From Himantopus leucocephalus (lineage: Eukaryota; Chordata; Aves; Charadriiformes; Recurvirostridae), in assembly GCA_003993805.1 (NCBI GenBank), contig RSEF01000001.1, positions 189,314,024 through 189,378,023 on the forward strand: a stretch of DNA of 64,000 bases, given 5' to 3'. A program made the position numbers and the translations under genes. Positions 35,845 through 46,075 of the stretch are shown piece after piece. The notes beneath the pieces are model-generated. The model searched no databases, was not told the origin of the DNA, and was given only the letters and a program-made list of their open reading frames with translations. Position 1 is the stretch's first letter; the number at the start of each line of letters is the position of its first letter.

Positions 35845-38710
35845 AGCCTAATGCTAATTGTGATGGAATTATTGGTCTGTAGTGCTAGATGAACCATCCA
35901 TGTGATCTTTTAAATGCACTGAAGATATAACTGGAGTTTAAGAAAACAAAGAAAAAGAAGGTAATAAAAAGTAAGATAAAGAAAGTAAATAAAGCATTCC
36001 TTGTATTTGTACTGTGCCTCTCTGTGTCCTGTCAGCTACAATGTAATCTATACATCCTTCTGTGGTTTTCAAACATGAATTTGCTGCTGCTGTATGTCAC
36101 CATAGTAAATCTAAAATGGCGACAGTTTTTGACTGTTAAATAGAATAAGGAAAATACATTTTGACATGATGGTGAGACACAAGGTTCACGTTGGTCACAT
36201 GCAGTCACAATGAGTGAACCAGAAAAACAACATTCATTACAATTTCAGCACGTGCAAGAATCGAGATTTGTACCAAGCTGCTGAATATAGCAGGTTTTTA
36301 CAGTGATTCAAGGCAAAGTCATTTAGCACAGATGTTTCTGTAATTGTGATGCACTCAGAAAATTCAGTGTTCAGTGGTCCTTGAACACACATTTCCCATC
36401 TATATGGCGTATGTTGAGTAATTAATATAAAAAAAATTAAGGACCCCAGTCTGGATAAAGTATATCTGCTTCAAGTTTACAGGGAGCAAGGAAGAGGATC
36501 ATGAGATTTTGTTTATTTTTATACTTATATGATTTGTTCTCCTCTCACTTTTTTCTAGGGTTTTGGAGTTTGGTTTTGTTTGCTGGCTTGATTGATTTTT
36601 AGAGATTATTTAGCACATGCTGCTTCATTGTGGATTAAGCAAATGGAAAGAGCTGTGATCAACCATGTTGGAGTTCTGTTTCATTCTGTCATTCAGCAAC
36701 ATGAAGAATGCTCCAGATCTGTTCCAAAAAGCAGGGATTGCTTGCCAGTTCTTTAGATATTTGTAGCAATATGAATGGCTGAGTTTGTTTTCCATTAAAC
36801 TCTGATAATTTGGCTAATTTTCCTTTGAAATCACAACCATTGGATTATGAGAGAATGATGAATACAGGGAATATTCTTCTAAGCAGAGGAAAAGAGAAGA
36901 GAGAGTGTGGGAATGTAGGAGATCACATAAAACCTGCAGTCCAGACAGAAACTTAATATGGGGTTGAATTATATCAAATAGAAACATGTGCCATAGAGAA
37001 AAGGCAATATGAGGGAAACCTGGACATCAAATAGGATTATGAGACAAATTATTCAATTTAGAGCAAAGAGACTGGTACAGAAGTTGGTGGTGGAACTTGT
37101 TGGAATATGCTACTGGTTACAACCAAGTAAAACAAGAAAAAACAAAGCATTGTGTGACCAAATACTAGAAGAATGAAAGTTATGCACAGAATCTCTATTA
37201 ATTCAGTTCACGATGCCATCTCACTATTCTGTCCTGGTCTCCTCGTTATGGGTCTGCCTCCAGGAACAGTAGCAGGATCCCTTATCAATTAGAAGTAGCA
37301 CTGGTCTCACTCTCTGCAGAACTAGGAGGAGCTCTGTGTCATCAAATCCAGTCTCTTGCCTTAAAAAAGCACTTTGTCCTATTTTTTACCCCTTTCCTTA
37401 CCTGCCAAAAAGTATTTTCCTGAGGATGTGTCACAGTTTTCAGTCATATACATAGCTGATGTTGAAAAGGACCACACAAAAGAGAGCTCCTAGAGCTTCC
37501 TATTCTTTTTCTTTTTAGCTGTTATTGTTATCAGTGAGAATGGTGATGTTGGAAGTGGAAAATGAGAGATCGTTTATTCCTTTTGCCTTTCCAGAGCTGA
37601 ACTTGCCATGTGATGAAGTCCTCGTTCATGACCCAGAGAAAGCTTATCCTAAATATATATATTGATAAAGGTATATGAAAGAAGGCTATTCTTTCTTCAT
37701 CTCATACAGCATGGCTTGTCGTTAGGTCACTGTGCGGCACACACTCTTATGCTATCTCAGGGACCATTTACTCCATAATCACTACACATGAAGTGGAACT
37801 ACTTCAACAACAGAAGTTGAGACTGACCTACTGCAGATGTCCCACAGACTGATTTTCAGAGCTCTGCCGCGGGAGATACAGATGTTACACATGAAGATGC
37901 ACTAGCCACCTACTACTAGATAAAAGGTACAGAACTCTCTCTTCCACAGCCTGTCTATTGTGAGATGAGGCATGCAAAAGTATCACAGTCTAAAACAGGG
38001 TTCAAAATTGTGAACCCTGTTCAGGTCCTCCCAGTAGTGCAGACTGTACCTGTATATATAATTAATCTTTAAACACACATGACACAGGGAAGCAGCTTTT
38101 AGAGGAGCAGTGAAGAGCTTCCACTCACTCACACTCATGTCATTTCCAGGTAGTACTTTAAGACAGAAGCATTTCTGCAAGATAGGCTTTGTAGGGTTTG
38201 ATTCCCCTGAATCGAAAAGGAAATGTAGGGCAACAGTGCTCACATTCTGTGTGAATGTTCAGCATTCAGCTGTAGTGTAGGCAGGAACTACAGGATAAAG
38301 CAAGGTAACATGAATAGTTACTTTAAAAGTAGTGGCCACTATTCTATTTTTGAAAGAGAAAGCTTAGTCACTTCCTTCACAAAAGAGTTCATGATTTCAA
38401 ACTTCCATTTCTCCGGTACTACCCACCACCTACTGCAGAGAGTAAAACATCCACTGAGTGGTCTGTTCTGCAACACTTGACCCTCCCACAGCGTAAAGGA
38501 TTTTTGCACAGAAAATTCTGTTAAAAGACCCTAATTGCCAAAATCAGGGCACTTTCAGGACTAGACACTCAGTGTGTCAGATGCTTTGCACATAACAGAG
38601 CATCTGCTGTTATCCTGCAGTCTTTTCAAATGCTACCCAACCTCCCCCTTTCATGGCTTGCAGGGTAAAATGGTGTGAGGTAAAGGACCATGTTTTGTAG
38701 TCCACCATAA

Positions 38711-38745
38711 TTTCACACTAGTATAATCCCATTGATTTGGATGAC
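38711..38745. repeat. Ancient amniote repeat scrap
   Basis: TTCACACTAGTATAATCCCA followed by TTGATTTGGATGA resembles the amniote phrase 'TTTACACTGGTGTAA.TCCATTGACTTCAATGGAG'. It is short and diverged; low certainty. Confidence 0.32.
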
Positions 38746-39279
38746 GTTTCACAGGTACTTGGCTCTTGCAGCTGAAAAGATAGTCAGGCCTGTGGCATCA
38801 GGGGTTGAATGGCTGAGCTGAGCTCTGTCTGAGCTACCAAATGTGTGGAGTGACCCGATTACCTCCATATAATAGCAAGAGAGGTTGGAGAGGTCAGTCT
38901 CACTTCCAGCGTGATACATGTTATGTCAGAATAGTTTGTGACAGCTCCCACTGGCTCAAGAATGACTCCTGCTGACTGAGAAATGCTTATGACAGGTCCT
39001 ACTGACCCAGCCAGTGGGAAACATCCCTTTAACTCAACTGGGATAGATGGTACCGACAAAATACAAGAGGTCCAGGTCAGATCTCAAATATTTTGTTAGT
39101 ACATTGTACTTGGAAAATAAATTCACATAGTCTGGTTCTCCTCCAAGTAGTTAATCCAAATTAGAGTAGCACAACTTGCTTAATATGCTTAATAATGTAT
39201 TGGTAAAGATCCTAAGTGATTAATCTTCTTTCTGCTTTCTCTCTTGCTCAGCTTTTATTGTTTATAATCCTCATTATTT

Positions 39280-39375
39280 ATTATATGTATATACTTATAT
39301 ATGAATATATATCTTATTTTTTACATAGATATTTATACAAAAATATACATTTACTTATATTTATATAAATATTGC
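39280..39375. repeat. AT-rich low-complexity tract
   Basis: Nearly pure A/T with imperfect TATATA and TTTATA repeats. No regular unit persists along its length. Confidence 0.7.
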
Positions 39376-40732
39376 TGGAAAAAGTCCAGAAAAAACATTG
39401 GTATAGTAAATTACTCTAACCATGAGCATTATAATAGATCCCTGTACAATGAAACTTAACTTATTTAATCAAGATGCTACATGAATTTATTTTAACAGAA
39501 TGCTATGGTTCTATTCTACTTTAAAGGATGTTGGGTCTCTTCCCCATTGTCCTTTGCAAGAAAGTCTATATATAAAGAAGTAGCCATAACATAGAGAAAA
39601 AAGTTCAAGCTCTTCAAGCTGGTTGCCACTGAGACAGAGAGCTGAAAGTGAATGATGTGCTGAAACACAAAGCTGCAGGATGAGATCAATATCGCTGCCT
39701 TTTAATCTTGTCTCCTCACCTTCTCTGCTTGCATGCTTTTAAAATTTGCTGCTCACAGTGCTGACCAGTAATAATCACCATATTATATTGGAATTCACCT
39801 CCTTTACATTGGTTGGCATATGGCTTTCAAGATGCTCTCTCCCTTTTTGTCAAGAATGTATAACTTCAGGGTCAATCAAGTGCAATCATTTGTGTTTTAT
39901 ATCAGCAGAGTTCATTTATGTATATGGAAACAAAAGCCCTAATGAGTTACAGTGAATCATATAATAAAGGTCTCTTCTGACTTATGCAAATTTCTCACAT
40001 AAATTTGTTCCAAATAAGACATAAAAAAGGCCTAAACTATAAAACAGTCTCACGTTGGTGACACATACTTGATCTTTGCGTGTGTGTATTAGTAATTCCC
40101 TGTAGTTATCTGTGTTAATAATTTGCATTTACCCCTTAAAGTTTTCCCTCTGAAAAGTTTATAGTTGAACAGATATTAGCATTGAAAGATTGGAATCACT
40201 TTTCTGATAGAATGCCTTGCAAGAATGGCTTGTTGAAGTAAAAAAAAAAATCATCTATTTGCTCAGCCCTTGTTCTTATATATAACTGATTATACAAATT
40301 CAGCCTACTAGGATTGCTGAACCATGAAAGACCCAACATGGAAGCCTGTCTACAGCAGGAACTGAACATTTTTTCAGAGCCAAAGATATTTTTAACATAC
40401 TTACATTTCTGCTTTATCTTGCATGTACAATTACCTAAGCAGCAAGCTATGGCTGGTCTTCAATGTTCACCCAAGTCAGAACTTGGAACTGAAATAAATC
40501 TATGAATAAGATACCTGATGGATCAGTCTTATCTGCACTGATCTCAAGAATCATATGAATCATGTCCTACCAGTCTCTACTTCTTTCCGTTCACTATAAA
40601 GGAAGCACAAAGCATCTAGCATAGTGATAACCATCTCAGATGTCATCAGCTTTTTCCTTCCACAAAAATCTGATTAATTATATGCCCACATTTTCAGAGA
40701 TGCTTGAATTCTGATATTTAAATTCAGCAGAA

Positions 40733-41268
40733 GTATTCCGGGTTGACACTGGCTGGCAGCTAAGCCCCCACTCAATCACTCACTCACACCCCCAGCAGGA
40801 TGTGGGAGAGAATTGGAAGGGAAGATGTAAGAAAAAAAAAAAAAAACTTTTTGTTGAGAAAAAGTTTTATAAGCAAAGAAAAAAAAAAAGGAAACAGCTC
40901 ATGCAAGGGCAGTAACTCACTACCTCATACCAACAAACTGATGAGCAGCAATTACCTTGGAAAAACTCTCCCTCAGTTTTATTGCTGAGCACAATATTGT
41001 ATGGACATCCCTTGTATTGTATAGGACATCCCTTGGGTCAGTTGGGGTGGGCTGTCCTGGTTTTGTCTCCTCGCAGTCTCTTGCCCACCCCTAGCCTACT
41101 CTCTGGGACAGCCAAGTGAGAAAAAGAGAAGGCTTTGACGCTGTTTAAGCACTGTTCAGCAATAGCTAAAACATTGGTGTGTTTCAACACAGTTTCGGTC
41201 ACAAATCCAAAACACAACACCATAAAATCTACTATGAAGAAAATAAACTCCATCCCAGCTAGACTAAG
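40733..41268 (-). mobile_element. Endogenous retrovirus LTR (solo, avian type), minus strand
   Basis: Read on the minus strand it follows the order of a common avian LTR: near the start AGCTGGGATGGAG and TTTTCTTCATAGTAG, then GTGTTTTGGATTTG, GTTTTAGCTATTGCTGA, CCAGGACAGCCCACC, and at the end a GTGAGTGAG run followed by GGGGGCTTAGCTGCCAGC. The canonical terminal bases are worn. An AATAAA lies at 40978-40983 on that strand. No retroviral coding sequence flanks it, so it is a solo LTR left after recombination or a truncated copy. A 20-21-base block is tandemly doubled at 40995-41035. The family name cannot be fixed by eye. Confidence 0.75.
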
Positions 41269-41358
41269 TATAAAAAAGAAATTCATAAAGACATTCCCTA
41301 ATTGCCATTTAACCCTAGGTTTCATGGATCACGTCTGCACAGAAGAGTGAAAACAGAC

Positions 41359-42255
41359 TGTCACTGTATTTCAGTTGAAGCAGTACAGAAGATACTAAAA
41401 TTGGTATGTTTTATCTGCCAGGGGCATCTGAAACACCATAAAACTGTGTCAGGTGCAGGTACCCAGGCATCAGCAGCTAGGGGTCGCAGCGATGGCCTGT
41501 CATCTCCAGCCACAATGTCCACCATCTCCATGTTGGCCACAGGACACACCTGAGCCCCACAGTGAAGATGGTGACACCTCTGCGAAAACAGGTTTAAGAA
41601 AGGACAAAACACTGCATGGCAGTGAGGACTGAGGGCAAAAGAGTGAGAAAGAGCCCTGTGGACACCAAGGTGAGAGAGGAAGGAGGGCAACGAGGTGCTC
41701 CAGCAGCCAGAGCATAGATTTCCCTGCAACCTGCGGAGACGACCAAGGTGAAGCTGGTATTTCTATGCAGCCCATGGAGGACCCTACACTGGAGCAGGTG
41801 GATATGCTGAAGGAAGCTGAAGTCCATGTAGAAGACCACACTGGAACAGAGGAAAAGTATGAGAAAGAAGAAACAGCAAGGAGCTGTTATGGGCTTACCC
41901 CAAACTCCCATTCCCATTCCTCTGCACCACCTGGGGAGCAGGGGTGTGGGAAAGGAGTCACGAATGAAGCAGTGAAGCTGAGCCTGGGAAAAGGGGAGGT
42001 GAGGGGAAGGTGTTTTAGTTTTTGTCTTTGTTTCTCACCATCCAAATCTATTTTAATTGTCAATAAAATAAATTAATTTTCTCCAGGTTAAGTCTGTTTT
42101 GCCGGTGATCTTTATTGGTGAATGATCTCCCTGTCCTTATCCCAGCCCATGAGATTTTTCATGTTATTTTCTCCCCCTGTCCTGTAGGGGAAGGAGAGTG
42201 AGAGAGTTGCTTTGAGAACATCTGGCCACCAGTCAACCGAGGTCAACTCACCACA
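41359..42255 (+). mobile_element. Endogenous retrovirus LTR (solo, avian type), plus strand
   Basis: About 900 bases starting TGTCACTG and ending CTCACCACA, so terminal TG...CA is preserved. Internal landmarks match a widespread avian LTR: GAAGATACTAAAATTGGTAT, GTGCAGGTACCCAGGCATCA, GGACAAAACACTGCATGGCA, CCCATGGAGGACCCTACACT, GGAGCAGGTGGATATG, and AATAAA at 42062-42067 followed by AAGTCTGTTTTGCCGGTGAT. No gag, pol or env sequence is attached. The open frames at 41361-41917 and 41765-42076 are readings of the LTR, not genes. I cannot see a matching target-site duplication (CAGAC before, AGGTT after), so ends may be off by a few bases. Confidence 0.78.
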
Positions 42256-42504
42256 AGGTTAACCCACCAACAACTGCTGTTGCTCTACAACTAACAATTT
42301 GCTTATAACTAGGGTAAACCTTTACTGAAGTCCGATTCTCATACAGATTTCCCCCATTTAGAACTGCCATTTTCATAGTGACACTCTACATCAAACATGC
42401 CCTAAGGATGTCCAAGATAGCGTAGCCTACCTTAGCACAAAAGTAGTGAAGTTCACAGGGTACTTACCTGAGCACTGTGAGTCAAACATTCATCTCCATC
42501 CATA

Positions 42505-42940
42505 GGAAAGGGCTGGAGCACCTCTCCAATGAGGAGAGCCCGAGAGAGTTGGGGTTGTTCAGCCTGGAGAATGGAAGGCTCCAGGGAGACCTTATAGCGG
42601 CAGCCTTCCAGTACCTAAAAACAGCCTACAGGAGAGCTGGGGAAGGACTGTTTACTAGGGCGTGTAGTGATAAGATGAGGGGGGAATGGCTTCAAACTGG
42701 AAGAAGGTAGGTTTAGATTAGATATTAGGAAGAAATTTTTCACTATGAGGGTAGCGAGACACTGGAACAGGTTGCCCAGAGCAGTTGTGGAAGTTCCATC
42801 CCTGGAGGTGTTTAAGGCCAGACTGGATGGTGCTTTGAGCAACCTGGTCTAGTGGGAGGTGTCCCTGCCCATGGCAGGGGGGTTGGAACCAGATGATCTT
42901 CAAGGTCCCTTCCAACCCAAACCATTCTATGATTCTATGA
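42505..42940 (+). mobile_element. CR1 LINE, 5'-truncated 3' end, plus strand, young
   Basis: Starts abruptly at GGAAAGGGCTGGAGCACCTC in the ORF2 C-terminal region (LEHLSNEESPRELGLFSLEN, then a frame break after 'LIAAAFQYLK'). It includes the LDIRKKFF and HWNRLP blocks and a full 3' UTR (GGGGTTGGAACCAGATGATC), ending with two perfect octamers at 42924-42939. It is close to the family consensus, so this is among the younger CR1 copies here. It lies 250 bases after the plus-strand LTR. Confidence 0.95.
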
Positions 42941-44261
42941 TCCTTTTTATTCAACCTTTAATTCATACCCCACAGGAAGGTCCTCGAGCTAGCAGTGAAC
43001 CTGTTTCCTATTTGAAATATTCAGAATGACTCAGAGTGTCCTACCTCTCAGGCTGGTTAATCTGTGTAACACACCCAATGAAAAGCGTGTGTTAAGTCTG
43101 AGGTGGTTTTTACCCCATGAAAGAAAAGACTGCAATGATACCATATAGCTGCATCAGCAGCAGCCGTACATTTCAGCACAACATTACATAGGAAAAAACC
43201 AACATTATAAGCTTTTAAACAAGCTTATCTCTGACCAAATGAATGCCAAAGAAAAATCTGAATCACAAGGGATGTCCAGCCCATTAAAGTCTAACATTTG
43301 GAAAATGAACATAAAAAATGCTATGTTTGTGTTCAAGATCTCACTTCATGTAAGCAGGTGAACATGCCTTTATAAAAAACTGTCCAAAATCCTATCTTGG
43401 GGTCTATTCCTATTTCTCAACCTGAACCTCTGGTTTCTATACAGGTTGTGGTACACTCAGTGCAGAAACCTGGGGACTCCTGCAGCCTACAAATATCTGC
43501 CTATGAATTATCATTGGTCGTTAAATTATTACAATAAATGTTCAAACAGACTTTGTTTCAGACTGTTAATGCAGTCATTACTAGTGGTATCGTTGGGGCT
43601 TTCAGTGCTCATTTACCCATTTGAGAATTAGTGCAACAATATTTACCTCATATTCCTGTCCTGTTCAATTAAACCTTCAGAAATTCTTGTCAATGTCTTG
43701 AGTAAATTACATACAGAGTTGCTAATACAGAACCTACATTCATCACACCTTCCTGTACTTGTCTAAAACCCTCTGTTCTTACAATTTTGTCAGCCGTTAT
43801 TTGTTTAAAGATCTCCAGTTTCTTGATATTTGGCTCAAGTAGAATTTTGAAATGATGTAGTTAAAACAGTTATGTAATTTCTGAGAACAATTATAGCGAA
43901 AATACTTTAGCCGATTAATGCCAGGAACCTGCATCCTGACTTGGTTCTACTCAGCCATGTTTCTAAAGTAGCCCCTACAGAAAACCCAGCAGATGCACTG
44001 TCTTTCTGCAAGAGCTAGGTATATGGAGAAACATCTAAGTCTGAGTTTTCTCTTTTGACATTTCCCAAAGATGACCATAAGCCCAGTCTTGAATCCAGGC
44101 TGGAATACAGAAAATGTGGGCAAAAGGCAAGTTTAGACTCAACTGAAGGCTCAGGCCAATGTTTATAATATAGGGTAGAAATTACTATTGATTTTCCTTT
44201 TGCCATTAAATTAAAATCCTCTCAAATTTGGCTAGGTGACATATTTTGAAAAAAAAAAAAA
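42941..44261. other. Non-coding, nothing recognised
   Basis: Unique sequence between a CR1 and an assembly gap. It ends in a run of A (44251-44261) that borders the gap. Short open frames at 43446-43631 and 44015-44206 have no domains. Confidence 0.5.
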
Positions 44262-44361
44262 NNNNNNNNNNNNNNNNNNNNNNNNNNNNNNNNNNNNNNN
44301 NNNNNNNNNNNNNNNNNNNNNNNNNNNNNNNNNNNNNNNNNNNNNNNNNNNNNNNNNNNNN
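44262..44361. other. Assembly gap, 100 N
   Basis: Exactly 100 Ns, flanked by an A run before and CCTTTTTTT after. A placeholder of unknown true size, probably at a homopolymer. It removes the 3' end of the ancient CR1 that follows. Confidence 0.97.
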
Positions 44362-44893
44362 CCTTTTTTTCTCCACCCGGAGACTCCTTGTGCATTTAAC
44401 TTGTCCTTGGACATAAGCTATTCTATACCTCTGATCATTCTTGTCACTATCCTCTGTACCTTTCTTAGTTCTCATATATCCTTTTTAAATGAGGGATTAG
44501 AACCGTATTTTGTATTCAAGATGTAAGCACCATCATAAAGTGAATTTCTATGGATTTCTATGGTTATATAGTATTTCATATTTTCTTCTCAAATCCTTCC
44601 TTAATAATTGCTAACATTCTGCTTGCCTTTGTGACCACTGTGGAGTATTGATCTGATGTTTTCTGAGAAATATCCAATGACTCCAAAATCCTTTTCTTGG
44701 ACTGGAATCATGAATTTAGAGTCCATCACAGCGCATGAACATTTACTTCTATTTTAACCATGCTGATTGCTTTGTACTTGTTGACATGAAATTCCATACT
44801 ACATTATATCATGCAGTCAGTGAGTCTCATAAGTTTTTTCTGCAGCTCTTTGCAGTCAGCTTTAGTTTAGTGTCTCCTGAATAATTAAACAAG
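44362..44893 (-). mobile_element. Ancient CR1-type LINE, minus strand, ORF2 fragment
   Basis: On the minus strand the decayed translation keeps CR1/L3 landmarks in order: a 'KRILESLDISQ' stretch (family: 'LGV..D..L..S'), 'VVTKASRMLAIIKEGF' (family: 'AVKKAN.MLG.IKR.F'), 'LNTKYGSNPSFKKDI' and 'ELRKVQRIVTRMIRGIE' (family: 'LE.VQRR.TRMI.G'). It differs clearly from the younger avian copies and is closer to CR1 text common in turtles and crocodilians, so it is likely a pre-avian insertion. Stops occur throughout. Its 3' end is lost in the gap. Confidence 0.72.
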
Positions 44894-45904
44894 TAATTAA
44901 TAACTGTAGCATAACATATACACATGAGAGGACTGAACAAAGATAGGGCAGGCATTTCTTAGTATTTCACTGTTCAACTTTGCAAGCTTAATGTTATTTC
45001 AGTATTTTAAAGCTATGGTTTAAAAATGCAGCTATATTGTCTCAAGTGGACATCAGTAAATTATGTGCACACACATGCACACACGGTCACAAGTGTACAT
45101 ATGTTCACTAAAATAAAAGACTAATTGCTATCAGAGTATTCCAAACACTATTCAGACATATAGAAATGCCTTAAAGAAAAAGAAAAGAGTACAACTTATC
45201 CATAAAAATGCAGATAAGGACACAGACAAGCACTCACTCAGTGTAAAGAGATTGTATACTGCAGTCAATTCCTCCAAGACACCTTAGCGTTAGGAAAGTG
45301 TCTGAATGGCAGTGGGAATTCTTCCATTATATATGAGTAACAGTTATCTTGTAGTCAGCACGTCTTCATTTCAAGTTACATATTCAAAAACCTTGACCTT
45401 TAAAGTATAAAAAATAAAATAAAATAAAAAAGCAAAGAAAGGAAAAGTAAGTTTGTTTTATTCATGGCTTGGAGTTTTGCAGTATTGTATGATTGACACA
45501 GAAAGAAATATTATGTTGTACAATTCCATAGCAGACAGGCCCAGGGCTATTCAGATGAGAGAACTAATAACCATGCTGGCAAAAGAAATTTCTTATTAAA
45601 ACCTTGTTAAGGAACTACAATAATTCATTAAGGGTTATATCATTATAAAAATCCATCATTGTTATAGACTGTTTCCTGGGGCTTTGGTTTAGTAAAGTTT
45701 GACATGCCCTTTATGCTCTGAAATTAGGTAAAGCTAAAAATGATTTATGCACCAAAAATGTTAAACATTTTATAAAGCACAAAAATAACTATGCACAGCT
45801 TCCTAACCTTGGCACAGTACCTCAGGGGTTCACAGCCTAAGAAAAAATGTCTTAGAAAATGGACAGTTTAAAGCCATGTATATTCAGTGGGTCAAAACCT
45901 GCTT

Positions 45905-45955
45905 ACATTAAGAACAGTGGGACTGCAAATGTCTTCAGTGGGAATAAGCTTTTGC
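45905..45955. repeat. Ancient amniote repeat scrap
   Basis: ACAGTGGGACTGCAAATGTC followed by TTCAGTGGGAATAAGC resembles the amniote phrase 'TTCAATGGGACTACTCA.GTGCTTAA'. Diverged and short. Confidence 0.3.
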
Positions 45956-46025
45956 ACATGGAAAATAATCGTGTAAGGAGAACTGGGGGTAACATCAAAC
46001 TGATCTAGTGAGATGAGACCAAATG

Positions 46026-46075
46026 AAAAAAAAAAGAAAGAAAGAAAAAAATAAGAAAAAACAAACAAACAACAA
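46026..46075. repeat. A-rich low-complexity tract
   Basis: Runs of GAAA then CAAA units in an almost pure A background; imperfect simple repeat. Confidence 0.75.

Larger units (their letters stand above)
35845..40732. other. Non-coding, no gene recognised
   Basis: Unique AT-rich DNA. An A/T-only tract with TATATA runs lies at 39280-39375, and an ancient repeat scrap at 38711-38745. The short open frames at 37983-38243 and 38859-39059 (minus strand) have no domain or splice context that I can support. Confidence 0.6.

Noticed and set aside
41361..42076. Overlapping frames of 103-122 codons on both strands
   Set aside because: They lie inside the plus-strand LTR; both strands being open reflects its composition, not a gene.
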